Both the position numbers and the translations under genes were made by a program. The notes under the pieces are model-generated. The model did no database searches. It saw nothing but the letters and a program-made list of their open reading frames with translations, and was not told where the DNA came from. DNA of 64,000 nucleotides from Terrisporobacter mayombei (GTDB taxonomy: Bacteria; Bacillota; Clostridia; Peptostreptococcales; Peptostreptococcaceae), in assembly GCF_020748465.1 (NCBI RefSeq), contig NZ_JAHZMP010000005.1:124001-188000 (forward strand), given 5' to 3'. Numbering within the stretch: position 1 is the first letter of the stretch; each line of letters starts with the position of its first letter. This document shows, one piece after another, positions 17,642 to 26,913 of the stretch.

Positions 17642-17694
17642 ATTATTTTAATTTTGGTTTTTAAAAAAATTTATAATTAATTAGGTTTTGAGGC

Positions 17695-19128
17695 TTAAAC
17701 TGTTGCTTTGTTTACAACTTTTACTCCTAGTTCTTCTAAACGCTTTACAACAAAGTCTCTATCTTTATTTACTTCTTCTATTAAATATAATATATCTTCT
17801 TCATCTATTTCTTCCAACTTGTTATTAACAACTGCATTTTTTATAAAGTTATTTTTTAGTCTATCTAAATCTAAATCATTTGATTGGATGTCTCCCATAT
17901 TCCAAGGTATTACTATATTTTGGCCAGGAACGTTTTCTCTTGGATTTCCTCTTCTTATTTCTATTCCATTTTGTTTAGCAAAAGTAAGCTGTGGCATCGG
18001 ATGTTTTCCTGCTCCTGTGTATTCTGTTTCTTGTACTACTATTATTTGATCTTCATCCATTTCTTTTGCTATAGATATGGCTGCTGCAAGAGAAGTATTT
18101 CCTGCTGGTCCTCTTTCTGTTCCTTCCACTTGAGCCAATGCTTCTGTTACGTAGAATACTTCTCCTTGCGTAACTGTTACATATCTGTCCATGTATCTTA
18201 AAACTCTAGCTGCGTTTCTTGGTACGTCAGATCTATCTGGCCAAGTTGCAAATGGAACTCCAAATCCTGTATGGCCTGTTGTAAAAGACTTTCTATTAAA
18301 TGCATGATCAGATGCCATGTGTAATCCGCTTAAATCAACAGATGCACCTATTATTTTAGTATCTTTTGCTCCAGCTAAATTTAACCCTCTCTTTGTTCCA
18401 GTTAAGTTTCCTCCTCCTGCATGTGTTGCTACTACTACATCTGGGTATTTACCTTCCATTTCCATCATTTGATTAGCTAATTCATATCCTAAACTTTCCA
18501 CGCCAGCTATTCCAAATGGTGTATATAAAGAAGCATTGAAATATCCTGTTTCTTCTAATAATTTTAAGAATGTATAGAATAATTCTGGTCCAACTGTTAA
18601 TTGTATAACTTCTGCACCTAATGCCTCACATTTTCTAGTTTTTTCAAGTATTTCTGGTTGACCTACTTTTTTAGAATCAAATACTTCTTGAACTATTATA
18701 CATTTTAATCCAAGTTGAGCCGCTTGTGATGCTACAGCTGCACCGTAGTTTCCACTAGTTGCTGCTATTACACCTTTATATCCCATTTTTTTAGCATGAT
18801 AAACAGATATAGCTGCTCTTCTAGCTTTAAATGATCCTGATGCATTTGCTGCTTCGTCTTTTACAAATATTCTAGCCCCCTTGCCTTCTTTTGAATATTT
18901 TCTAACTAAAGCAGTTATATTTTTAAGCTCCAACAAAGGTGTTCCACCAACTTTTGCTTCTTTTTGTATTTTTACTATATCTTCTATTGAATAATCAACT
19001 GATGCCATCATCTTTTCATAATCAAAAGCTATTTTTCCATGTTCAAAAACACTATAATCAAGTCCTACTGCTTCCTTCATTATGTCATTTTTTCTGCCCA
19101 TTACGGCTAAGTAAGACATATCCTTCAT
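17695..19128 (-). CDS. ortB: 2-amino-4-oxopentanoate thiolase beta subunit OrtB
   Basis: PLP-dependent large subunit (477 residues) of the thiolase that splits 2-amino-4-oxopentanoate with CoA into acetyl-CoA and D-alanine in oxidative ornithine fermentation. It belongs to the tryptophan synthase beta fold: the PLP lysine is K101 in ASGSFKARRAA, followed by the ATSGNYGAAVA phosphate loop, and a glycine-rich HAGGGNLTG. Length and motifs fit OrtB. It follows ortA by 52 bp with GGGG 8 nt before its ATG. A terminator follows directly, so the ornithine mutase (oraS/oraE) and dehydrogenase (ord) genes often linked to ortAB are not here. Confidence 0.92.
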   Translation of the reverse strand: MKDMSYLAVMGRKNDIMKEAVGLDYSVFEHGKIAFDYEKMMASVDYSIEDIVKIQKEAKVGGTPLLELKNITALVRKYSKEGKGARIFVKDEAANASGSFKARRAAISVYHAKKMGYKGVIAATSGNYGAAVASQAAQLGLKCIIVQEVFDSKKVGQPEILEKTRKCEALGAEVIQLTVGPELFYTFLKLLEETGYFNASLYTPFGIAGVESLGYELANQMMEMEGKYPDVVVATHAGGGNLTGTKRGLNLAGAKDTKIIGASVDLSGLHMASDHAFNRKSFTTGHTGFGVPFATWPDRSDVPRNAARVLRYMDRYVTVTQGEVFYVTEALAQVEGTERGPAGNTSLAAAISIAKEMDEDQIIVVQETEYTGAGKHPMPQLTFAKQNGIEIRRGNPRENVPGQNIVIPWNMGDIQSNDLDLDRLKNNFIKNAVVNNKLEEIDEEDILYLIEEVNKDRDFVVKRLEELGVKVVNKATV

Positions 19129-19180
19129 ATCTACATCCCCTTCTCTTCTATGATAAATTAAATCTTTCTTTCACTCTTTT

Positions 19181-19492
19181 TTATTTACTATTTAATTCTT
19201 CTATTTCTTTTCTAAGTTCCATTCCAACTTGAATTAATTCTTTTACTGGTTCCCCAAAGTCGTGTACGTGTCTAGGATTTATTGCACATAATTGTCCTCT
19301 TACACTTCTTCCTATTATTGTCTCTATCTCAATTTGATCACCTATAGTTGCTTCTTCTGTTATCATTAATCCTCTTATCCATTGAACTAAAGGTACTTCT
19401 TTTGTATCATCTGGCACTTGAGGTGCTCTTTCTTCTGGCTTCAAAAGTACTTCTTCTACCTCTACCCAATCACCTTTTTTTGCTATAATCAT
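19181..19492 (-). CDS. ortA: 2-amino-4-oxopentanoate thiolase alpha subunit OrtA
   Basis: Small subunit (103 residues) of the 2-amino-4-oxopentanoate thiolase; the large subunit is the next gene. The opening KGDWVEVEEVLL, the LVQWIRGLM segment and NPRHVHDFGEPVKEL near the end are typical of OrtA. GGAG lies 11 nt before the ATG. It is 105 bp after nhaC; that gap holds only a hairpin. Soluble cytoplasmic protein, no membrane segment. Confidence 0.9.
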   Translation of the reverse strand: MIIAKKGDWVEVEEVLLKPEERAPQVPDDTKEVPLVQWIRGLMITEEATIGDQIEIETIIGRSVRGQLCAINPRHVHDFGEPVKELIQVGMELRKEIEELNSK

Positions 19493-19541
19493 TTTTAATT
19501 TAGCTCCTTTCTCAATTTAGGTTTCTTATATTTCATAAACT

Positions 19542-19572
19542 CTAGGTCTATGGCTAGCTAAGATAAACCTAG
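19542..19572 (-). other. Intercistronic hairpin between nhaC and ortA
   Basis: CTAGGTxTA pairs with TAxACCTAG around a 13-nt loop. No T-run follows, so it is more likely an mRNA processing or stability element than a terminator. Confidence 0.4.
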
Positions 19573-19596
19573 AATTCGGCTATCATTTAAATTTAT

Positions 19597-21024
19597 TTAA
19601 GCCTCTGCTTCAGCTAAAGTTTTTACTTCTTCACCTTTACTGTTTACATATGTTCTTCCCCAACCACTTATCATGGCAAATAACATTACTACAAGAAGTG
19701 CCCAACAGTAAATTATCCATGGAGACATTTGAGTTGTTGTAAGTGCAGGTACCATACTACCAAATTGCTCACTAGCTTGAACTGACAGGTTCTTAGTAAG
19801 TAATAAAGCTGGTGTCCAAGGTAGAGAATAAACTAATGTACACGCTGTTGCATCTAGTAGGTTTGCTCTTCTATATGGAGATATTTTATATTTTTCTCCT
19901 AAAGGTTTAGCAAAAGATGTTCCTATTGCAAGGATTGGTGGTGCATTTAATCCCATTATTCCAGACATTGCAAGTGCCAAAGCCCCTATACTCATTTCCA
20001 CACCACGAGCAGTATGTACAAATTTTTCTGTTATACCTATTAAAGCTTTATCTCCTCCACCTTTTTGCATAATTCTTACACAAGCTAGAACTAAAAGTGC
20101 TAGGATACATATATCAACCATTCCACCTATTCCATCTACTAGTAGACCTTGAACTGTATCTCCTTCTATAAATAACAAGTCTGATAGACTTATCATTCCA
20201 AGTACACATCCAAATATTGCTGCTGCTATTGTTCCTATAGTTGTTGCTGCTATTATGTGATAACCTTTTATCGCTAAAGTGATTGTTATTGCTGCTGGTA
20301 TTAACATTAATAATCCTTTTGGATTCATATATTGAGAAACTAAATCATAAGGAATATCATGAGCTGCTCCTCCACCACCAAATAACATAATTACTACTAA
20401 AGTTGCTGCTCCAGCTACCAAGGAATACTTTAATCTTGATTTTACGACTCCACCAACATCTGCTCCCTGAGTTGCCGCGGAGCATATAGTAGTATCAGAT
20501 AGCGGTGCCAAGTTGTCACCAAAGGCTCCTCCACCAACTATAGCTCCTGCCATAACAACTGGGTTTGCTCCAAGTAAAACACCTGCTGGGTATAAAACTG
20601 ACATACCTGCAACTATTGTTCCGAATCCTGTTCCTGCTGCTGTTGCAAATAATGCACTTGCTATAAATGTAATTGCCACGAAAATTCTTCCACTGGCTCC
20701 AACATTATATGCAAGCCAGATAATTCCTTCAACTAAACCAGATGCTCTAAGAACTGATGCAAAAACACCTGCAAATATCCAACATGCTATAGGCGTTACT
20801 GCTATTGGATCTGCCATACCTTCTATAACTGTGTCACAATAAGTTTGTTTATCTGTTGCGAAAAAATAAGTTGCCATAATTCCCAGTAATGCACCAATCC
20901 ACATTCCTCTTATATCTGGCGCATTAAGAACTGATATATAGATTGCTATTAATATAAATACTCCAAAAGGTAAAAAGGACATCCATCCTCCACCATGAAA
21001 CCTAAGCGTCTTTTTTTCTTCCAT
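19597..21024 (-). CDS. nhaC: NhaC family Na+/H+ antiporter linked to ornithine catabolism
   Basis: A 475-residue transporter with about 11-12 membrane segments. The hallmark NhaC motif GGGAFGDNLAPLSDTT is present near residue 165. Members of this family recur beside ort genes in Stickland fermenters, where they may handle Na+/H+ or exchange the substrate for its product; the exact solute cannot be read from sequence. GGAGG lies 9 nt before the ATG. It is the first gene after the sigma-54 promoter at 21075-21093. Confidence 0.87.
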   Translation of the reverse strand: MEEKKTLRFHGGGWMSFLPFGVFILIAIYISVLNAPDIRGMWIGALLGIMATYFFATDKQTYCDTVIEGMADPIAVTPIACWIFAGVFASVLRASGLVEGIIWLAYNVGASGRIFVAITFIASALFATAAGTGFGTIVAGMSVLYPAGVLLGANPVVMAGAIVGGGAFGDNLAPLSDTTICSAATQGADVGGVVKSRLKYSLVAGAATLVVIMLFGGGGAAHDIPYDLVSQYMNPKGLLMLIPAAITITLAIKGYHIIAATTIGTIAAAIFGCVLGMISLSDLLFIEGDTVQGLLVDGIGGMVDICILALLVLACVRIMQKGGGDKALIGITEKFVHTARGVEMSIGALALAMSGIMGLNAPPILAIGTSFAKPLGEKYKISPYRRANLLDATACTLVYSLPWTPALLLTKNLSVQASEQFGSMVPALTTTQMSPWIIYCWALLVVMLFAMISGWGRTYVNSKGEEVKTLAEAEA

Positions 21025-21074
21025 ATATAAAACCCTCCATTTTATAATTGATTATTATATCTGCCTTTTTATAT

Positions 21075-21093
21075 AAGCAATTGTTATGCCAAG
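21075..21093 (-). promoter_or_regulatory. Sigma-54 (-24/-12) promoter of nhaC-ortA-ortB
   Basis: The minus strand reads CTTGGCATAACAATTGCTT. GG at 21090-21089 and GC at 21078-21077 are separated by exactly 10 nt, and both boxes (TTGGCA, TTGCT) match the sigma-54 consensus closely. Transcription should start near 21065, about 40 nt before nhaC. The gene for a sigma-54 activator lies immediately upstream. Confidence 0.88.
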
Positions 21094-21176
21094 TTTTCAA
21101 ACTTTTACAAAATAATTAATTTTTCCTAAAGTAACGGTATTTTATAACAGTTTTTTCTGCTTTCTTACAATAAAAA

Positions 21177-21253
21177 AGGAAAAATACTTCCAGCAAGTCA
21201 CATAATTTATTAAATAAATGTGCAACTTTTTTCCACCTGGAAATATTTTTCCT
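21177..21253 (-). promoter_or_regulatory. Pair of upstream activator sites for the NtrC-type regulator
   Basis: AGGAAAAATACTTCCAG (21177-21193) and CTGGAAATATTTTTCCT (21237-21253) are inverted copies of one 17-bp element, 16 of 17 positions matching. Each carries a GGAA-N6-TTCC dyad. They lie 85-165 bp upstream of the -24 box, the normal distance for enhancers of sigma-54 activators, and are not explained by any coding sequence. Confidence 0.75.
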
Positions 21254-21278
21254 ACTTATGTATGTAATTTTTTTCACA

Positions 21279-22637
21279 CTATAAATCTTCTTTCACATTG
21301 TACTCCACTATTTTATTAAAAAGTTGCCTTCTACTAATTTCTAAGTACTCTGCACTTTTTGTAATATTGCCATTAAATCTTCCTAACACTTTTTTTATAT
21401 AATTGGCCTCAGCTTCTTGTTTAATTTCCTTTAAAGGTTTAATGTCTTCTAACTTTATAAAGCTTCCACAGTCTGGTTCTATACTAGGTTGGACATTTGC
21501 TGAAACAAATTCCTTGCCAATGATTCCATTTTCTGATAAAACCACAAGTCTATCTAAAATATTTTTTAACTCTCTTATATTTCCTTTGTATTCATAATTT
21601 AGCAAATGATTCATTACATCATCTTCTACCTTTACTATTTTTTTATTATATTTGGCAGAAGATTTTTTTAGAAAGAAATCAATTAACATGGGTAAATCTT
21701 CTTTTCTTTCTTTTAATGATGGTAAATGAATAGAAATTGTGTTTATTCTATAAAATAAGTCTTCTCTAAATTCTTTATTTTCTATTGCTTCATAAAAGTC
21801 CTTATTGGTAGCACAAATTAATCTAAAATCCACATCTATAGGTTTATTACTTCCGATTTTTTCTATAGTTCTGTTTTCCAAAACTCTAAGTAATTTGACT
21901 TGAGTATTTAAATCAATTTCTCCTACTTCATCTAAAAATAAAGTTCCACCATGGGCTTCTTCAAATCGACCAATTCTTTTATTTACTGCCCCTGTAAAAG
22001 ATCCTTTTTCATGTCCAAATAACTCAGACTCTAATAAGCCACTTGAAAATGCCTGACAGTTAACTGGCACAAATTTTTCATTTTTCCTTTCACTATTTTC
22101 ATAAATAAACCTGGCCATTACTTCCTTTCCTGTTCCTGACTCCCCCGTTATTAAAACATTTACATCAGCAGAAGCTGCCTTTTTAGCAATTTCTAATATT
22201 TTTCTAAAATTATAATTTTTAGTATCCAATAAAAACTTGTTATTTATTTTTTCAACTTTTTCTGTACTTTCACATTCTTTCTTAACTTTTTCAATCTCTC
22301 TTATAAGCTCTCCTGGATTGTTTCCCTTTATAAAATATCCAAAAGCGCCTTTTTTCATTGCCTCCACTGCATTTTTTATTGTGCCAAAACCAGTAATTAA
22401 CATTACATAAGTATTAATATAGTTATTTTTTATTTCTTCCAACAAATGAATTCCATCCATACCATTCATTTTTAAATCTGTTAAAACTAAGTGAAATTCT
22501 TCTTTTTTCAATATTTCTAGAGCTTCTTCACCACTACTAGCTACTTTTGTTTTGTATCCTTCACTTTGCAAAATCATATTTATAACTTCTTGATATTGTA
22601 TTTCATCATCTACTACAAGTATTTTAAAATTATCCAT
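21279..22637 (-). CDS. NtrC-type sigma-54-dependent response regulator
   Basis: A 452-residue activator with three domains. The receiver domain has acidic residues D10/D11 and the phospho-acceptor D54 in LTDLKMNG. The AAA+ domain has Walker A GESGTGKE (165-172), the sigma-54 contact loop as GSFTGA (212-217, one Ala-to-Ser change from GAFTGA), and Walker [11 protein letters not shown]. The C-terminal Fis-type helix-turn-helix ends in [20 protein letters not shown]. Its ATG directly follows the stop of the kinase gene, with GGAGG 11 nt upstream inside the kinase reading frame. The adjacent sigma-54 promoter and paired 17-bp sites make nhaC-ortA-ortB the obvious target. Confidence 0.93.
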   Translation of the reverse strand: MDNFKILVVDDEIQYQEVINMILQSEGYKTKVASSGEEALEILKKEEFHLVLTDLKMNGMDGIHLLEEIKNNYINTYVMLITGFGTIKNAVEAMKKGAFGYFIKGNNPGELIREIEKVKKECESTEKVEKINNKFLLDTKNYNFRKILEIAKKAASADVNVLITGESGTGKEVMARFIYENSERKNEKFVPVNCQAFSSGLLESELFGHEKGSFTGAVNKRIGRFEEAHGGTLFLDEVGEIDLNTQVKLLRVLENRTIEKIGSNKPIDVDFRLICATNKDFYEAIENKEFREDLFYRINTISIHLPSLKERKEDLPMLIDFFLKKSSAKYNKKIVKVEDDVMNHLLNYEYKGNIRELKNILDRLVVLSENGIIGKEFVSANVQPSIEPDCGSFIKLEDIKPLKEIKQEAEANYIKKVLGRFNGNITKSAEYLEISRRQLFNKIVEYNVKEDL

Positions 22638-24671
22638 CTAAATCAATTCCTCCTTTGTAGGTATTTCAATCCTAAATGTTGTCCCTATATTTATTTCACT
22701 TTTAGTTATTTCAATATTTCCACCTAGTTTTTGTACTTCATTGTAAACTATAAAAAGACCTAAGCCAGTTCCCTTTCCTGGGTTTTTAGTTGTAAAAAAT
22801 GGATTAAATATATTATCTAAATTATGTTTTTCAATACCAACTCCACTATCAGCAATATCAATTTGTATAATATGACCCTTATCAACACAAGTAATTTTTA
22901 TAGTTCCTCCATTTGGCATAGAGTCAACAGCATTAGTAATTAAGTTTATAAAAATATGTTTTAAGCTTTCTTCATTAGTATAAATAAATACATTTTCACA
23001 AAATAAGATTGGTTCTATGTTCATCTCCTTCATGGCCTTTTTCTCCAATTGTAAAATGAAAAGCAAGAACTCCCTTATATTTATTTCTCTATATTCATCT
23101 CCCGATATGGAAGAGAAGTTAAGAAGATTATCTATAATTCCACTAGCCCTCTCCACTGATAATTCAATATTGTCTATGCTCTTTTTGTATATTTCTTCAT
23201 TTTGTCTAGCATTTTTCCCTTGAAGAAGATAGCAGTAGTTTCTAATAATACCTAAAGGATTTCTTATTTCATGGGCAACACCTGCAGCAAGTTGACCAAT
23301 GGCAGCCATTTTTTCTGATTGTAATAATTGTTTTTCTGTGGCCTTGGTGTTTGTAATATCATTTATCGTAATCAGCATATCATAGGTTTTATTTTCTTCA
23401 CTTTTATTATCTAACTGTTCTATATCTTTTATATTTCTTACATGTATTCTATAAATTCTATTATTATAATTAAATTCAAAAGGTGCTTCTTTCATGCTTT
23501 TAACATCAAGAGTTTGCCAAATATATTTAAACATCTCATCTATTTCATTTACTTTTTTACTAGAAAGCTCTTCCTTAGTAAAATTACAGTAATTATAAAA
23601 AGATTTATTTCCATTTAAAATTTTTCCTCTTCCATCTACAATAATAACCATTCTATTTAAAACATCGAAGGCTGCCTGTAACTCATTTTTACTTCTATTA
23701 AGCTCCTTTGTTCTATCTGCAACAGCATTTTTCAAAGATCTATTAATTAAATAAAATAAGTATGTTAGTAAGATAAAAATAAAAAGTATGCTTAATAGAA
23801 TTTTGAATGAATAAGCTTCCTTTTCTCCTGTATAAGTCATGGTAGCAGAGATTCCAAACCATTTTTGTTGCATTTTTTCCATTATATTATTTTTATTTAA
23901 AGAATAAATACCCTTATTTATAATATTCACTAAAGTTCCATGACTTTTAGGAACTGCCAAAACAACATCATTTTCGTATATTTCCTTTTCCACTATTTTT
24001 AATTGACCTTCATAATGATTTTTCTGTATAAAATAACTACAAACTGGTTCATCACCAACTACAGCATCAGCTTCTCCACTTTTTAATACTTTCAAAGCTT
24101 CATTAATATCCGCTACATAAACATATTTTGCATTTTTTACATTCTCTTCTAAAAATTCGTTAGTATAGTCTCCCAACTGAACTGCTATTGTTTTATCATT
24201 TAAATCCCACAAATTTTTTATATATTTATTATTCTCATTAGTTACAATAACTCCCCTTAGTTTGTAAATAGGGTTACTAAATAAATAGTCTTTTGATCTT
24301 TCTACACTTGGAAACATATCACATATATCTGTTTTTTCATTTTTTAATTCTGATAATGCCTTGTCCCAAACTAAAGGTCTAACCTTAATCTGCAAACCAC
24401 TTTCTATTGATAGAGAATTCAAATAGTCAATAAAAATCCCCTTATATTGATTATCTTTATCCACATATCTAAGAGGTGGAGCATTTTTGTCAGCGCCATA
24501 AATTATATCTCCATGATTTTTCAGCCACTGTTTTTCTTCCTCAGTTAATGGCTTTGATATTGTGGAATATTCTATTAAGTTTACACCATATTGATTTTCT
24601 ACTATATAATTAATTAAATTAATTGTAAAAATTAATATCAAAATTCCCGATATGTATATCTTTTTCTTCAT
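22638..24671 (-). CDS. Sensor histidine kinase with extracytoplasmic solute-binding domain
   Basis: A 677-residue membrane kinase. After an N-terminal membrane anchor (8-25) comes a family 3 solute-binding domain (about 55-275: [50 protein letters not shown]), a second membrane segment (289-309), a PAS domain (about 325-445), the H-box H467 in [11 protein letters not shown], and the HATPase N, G1 and G2 boxes ([26 protein letters not shown]). Domains of this sort usually bind amino acids. I infer that it senses ornithine or a related amino acid and phosphorylates the regulator in the next gene, with which it is translationally linked. Confidence 0.92.
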   Translation of the reverse strand: MKKKIYISGILILIFTINLINYIVENQYGVNLIEYSTISKPLTEEEKQWLKNHGDIIYGADKNAPPLRYVDKDNQYKGIFIDYLNSLSIESGLQIKVRPLVWDKALSELKNEKTDICDMFPSVERSKDYLFSNPIYKLRGVIVTNENNKYIKNLWDLNDKTIAVQLGDYTNEFLEENVKNAKYVYVADINEALKVLKSGEADAVVGDEPVCSYFIQKNHYEGQLKIVEKEIYENDVVLAVPKSHGTLVNIINKGIYSLNKNNIMEKMQQKWFGISATMTYTGEKEAYSFKILLSILFIFILLTYLFYLINRSLKNAVADRTKELNRSKNELQAAFDVLNRMVIIVDGRGKILNGNKSFYNYCNFTKEELSSKKVNEIDEMFKYIWQTLDVKSMKEAPFEFNYNNRIYRIHVRNIKDIEQLDNKSEENKTYDMLITINDITNTKATEKQLLQSEKMAAIGQLAAGVAHEIRNPLGIIRNYCYLLQGKNARQNEEIYKKSIDNIELSVERASGIIDNLLNFSSISGDEYREINIREFLLFILQLEKKAMKEMNIEPILFCENVFIYTNEESLKHIFINLITNAVDSMPNGGTIKITCVDKGHIIQIDIADSGVGIEKHNLDNIFNPFFTTKNPGKGTGLGLFIVYNEVQKLGGNIEITKSEINIGTTFRIEIPTKEELI

Positions 24672-24919
24672 AATAACCCCTTTTTTTCTTTATTTAGACT
24701 CAATATAATTATATATCATTTTTTAAAACCACCTAATAATAGTTTTCAATGTATAGTAAAATAATAAATAGATGTAAATTTTTATTAGGAGTGAAATCAA
24801 TGGTAATAGTTTTATAACTATTTTTGTACTTTACCAATTATAAGAAATAAAAACTGTTATATAATTCAAGAATTTTTCCCATACTCCTAGTACAACTATT
24901 AGTAAAAGGAGGAATTCTC

Positions 24920-25690
24920 TTGTTTAAAGTTTTTAAAAAGTTAAAATTTATCATTATATCAACAAGTTTAATTTTTATAATAATTGGGATAGTGACTTAT
25001 GCTGATTTATTTACACAGAAAAAATCAAATATCTTACCTTCATCAACAAAAGTAAAAGAAACTATCACGGATAATAATACTTACACAGAAGGTTCAACTA
25101 AAGATAAAGCTTCACAAAATACTACAAACATCTTACTTTTGGATGATAAGTCAGACTCCATGGTAGTGGCATCACTTGATCCAACCAACAAGGATATAAA
25201 ATTGACAGAAGTTGCAAACACAGGTTATTTTGACAGAAGTAATATGAATAATTTACTAAATACTGTTGAGAAAAATCTAAATATAAATTTAGATAAGTTT
25301 TTAAAAGTTGATACATCTCAACTAATGAATGTAATTTCAATTTTAGGCGATATATCCGTAAATATTAAGCCAGAAGATATAAAACTTATTAATAATCTAA
25401 TTCCAAAATTTTATTCTCAGCTCCAAGGTAAAAATAAAGTAGATATGAAATTAATAACTTCTCCAGGTATTCAAAATATAAATGAATATCAATCATTGGC
25501 TTATATTAGTGTAATTTCAAAAGACAGTAGTAAGCAACAAGATACTATTCTTACTTTAGTTAAAAACGTTAAGAATCTAGGTTTTAATAAATACTTTGAA
25601 ATTTATAATAAAATGAAACCCTATGTAGAAACAAATTTAACTATTCCTGATATGTTAAAACTTGCATCAACTAAATATGAATTTAGATAA
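24920..25690 (+). CDS. Degenerate LCP (LytR-CpsA-Psr) protein, probable pseudoenzyme
   Basis: A 256-residue membrane-anchored protein (anchor 9-30) that aligns along its length with the LCP protein encoded next. The core elements NILLL, SLDPTNKDIKLTEVA, the NxLLNTVEKNLNINLDKFLKVD segment and the LNxLIPKFY block are kept. The residues that bind the polyprenyl pyrophosphate are not: the GTDGR loop is DDKS, LARDTY is VANTGY, and the double-arginine segment RDSRQRE is KDSSKQQ. It also lacks the last 70 residues. Catalysis is therefore unlikely; it may bind or regulate. The start is TTG with AAGGAGG 7 nt upstream. Confidence 0.8.
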   Translation: MFKVFKKLKFIIISTSLIFIIIGIVTYADLFTQKKSNILPSSTKVKETITDNNTYTEGSTKDKASQNTTNILLLDDKSDSMVVASLDPTNKDIKLTEVANTGYFDRSNMNNLLNTVEKNLNINLDKFLKVDTSQLMNVISILGDISVNIKPEDIKLINNLIPKFYSQLQGKNKVDMKLITSPGIQNINEYQSLAYISVISKDSSKQQDTILTLVKNVKNLGFNKYFEIYNKMKPYVETNLTIPDMLKLASTKYEFR

Positions 25691-25694
25691 AAAC

Positions 25695-25723
25695 AAAGCC
25701 GAGCCCAGAGTCGGTTCTTTTTT
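25695..25723 (+). terminator. Terminator after the degenerate LCP gene
   Basis: AAGCCGA pairs with TCGGTT around an 8-nt loop, followed by CTTTTTT. It resembles the terminator after the second LCP gene, suggesting that the duplication included it. Confidence 0.7.
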
Positions 25724-25872
25724 ATATTCAGTTTCTGTATCTTTTAACAAAAATAACTTAATATTGGACAACTAAAAAAATTTAGTTCAATATTATTTTT
25801 TCTTGAATAAAATAGTGATTTAGTAGTATATCCATATGGTATAATTATTTATTATTGAAAAGGAGGCTTACT

Positions 25873-26868
25873 TTGGCAAAAACACAAAAGAACTTTAACT
25901 TAAAAACTATTACTATAGTATTACTTTTACTGCTTATAGGCATACCTTGTATTACTTTCTGGGCCTTACAAAATAATAAAAGTTCAAGTACAGATAATTC
26001 CTCATCTCAAAATACTTCAAATAATATTACAAATATTTTATTACTTGGAACTGATGGGAGGGATAAGGAAGATGCATTTAGATCTGACTGTATGATTATT
26101 GCCACATTGGACATGAAAAACAAGAGTATAAAATTTACATCATTAGCTCGTGATACTTATGTTGATATTCCTGAATTTGGAAAGGGTAAGCTTAATGAGG
26201 CATATTTCTGGGGAAAACAAGATTTGTTATTTAAAACTATAAAGAATAATTTTGGAATTGAGCTATATAAGTACATACAAGTAGATTTTGATAATTTAAT
26301 GAATATTATATTTATATTAGGTGGAGTTGAAGTAAATGTGGAGCAACATGAATTAGAAGCTGTAAATAATCTAATTCCTGCTACTTATGAAAGTTGTACT
26401 TATGAAAATAAAGGTGATATGAAACTTTTAGGCTCAACAGGTGTACAAAAGCTAAATGGATACCAAGCTATAGCTTATACTAGAATAAGATATTCAGACA
26501 ATGCCATTAATAGAGATTCAAGACAACGAGAAGTTCTTATGTCAGTTCTGAAAGATATAAAAAGTAAAGCCAACGACAAAACTCTTAAAGAGTTGGATCC
26601 ATACTACTCAACAAATATTACCTCTTCAGAAATTTTGAATCTGTCTGCCAATGCCTACTCTTCTGGGGCAGTTAACAATGTTAAACAAGGACAATTTCCT
26701 ATTATAGATAATGTTCATGTTAAAGGTGGTACTTACAAAGATGCTGGCTGGGTATGGTTATATGATGTGAATTCTGTCTGTGTCTTGAAAGATTTTATCT
26801 TTAAAGATATAGATATGAAAGATAATGATTATTTAAAAGACAATAGTAAAATTGAACTAAATTACTAA
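25873..26868 (+). CDS. LCP family cell-wall polymer ligase (LytR-CpsA-Psr)
   Basis: A 331-residue membrane-anchored enzyme that moves glycan polymers from undecaprenyl pyrophosphate to peptidoglycan or a similar acceptor outside the cell. After an N-terminal membrane segment (about 13-34) come NILLLGTDGRD, SDCMIIATLD, SLARDTYVDI, KLNEAYFWG and the pyrophosphate-binding arginines in ARIRYSDNAINRDSRQRE-type order (actual: TRIRYSDNAINRDSRQRE). The frame extends to TTG 25855, but that lies before the ribosome binding site. The TTG at 25873 is 6 nt after GGAGG and is the real start. It could attach polymers from locus A or B. Confidence 0.88.
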   Translation: MAKTQKNFNLKTITIVLLLLLIGIPCITFWALQNNKSSSTDNSSSQNTSNNITNILLLGTDGRDKEDAFRSDCMIIATLDMKNKSIKFTSLARDTYVDIPEFGKGKLNEAYFWGKQDLLFKTIKNNFGIELYKYIQVDFDNLMNIIFILGGVEVNVEQHELEAVNNLIPATYESCTYENKGDMKLLGSTGVQKLNGYQAIAYTRIRYSDNAINRDSRQREVLMSVLKDIKSKANDKTLKELDPYYSTNITSSEILNLSANAYSSGAVNNVKQGQFPIIDNVHVKGGTYKDAGWVWLYDVNSVCVLKDFIFKDIDMKDNDYLKDNSKIELNY

Positions 26869-26876
26869 AAATATAA

Positions 26877-26905
26877 AACCGACCCAATTGGGTCGGTTCT
26901 TTTTA
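26877..26905. terminator. Bidirectional terminator between LCP and nhaA
   Basis: AACCGACCC (26877-26885) pairs perfectly with GGGTCGGTT (26890-26898) across an AATT loop; CTTTTTAT follows on plus and TTTTATAT on minus. It serves both converging genes. Confidence 0.9.
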
Positions 26906-26913
26906 TAATAAAC

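Noticed and set aside
19405..19425. TGGCAC-N6-TGCT resembling a sigma-54 promoter on the plus strand
   Set aside because: It lies inside ortA, points the wrong way with no gene to drive, and its -12 box is poor.
24794..24816. Tiny frame with a ribosome binding site upstream of the first LCP gene
   Set aside because: It encodes only five residues (MVIVL), and the nearby AATAGTT/AACTATT dyad is too weak to build on.
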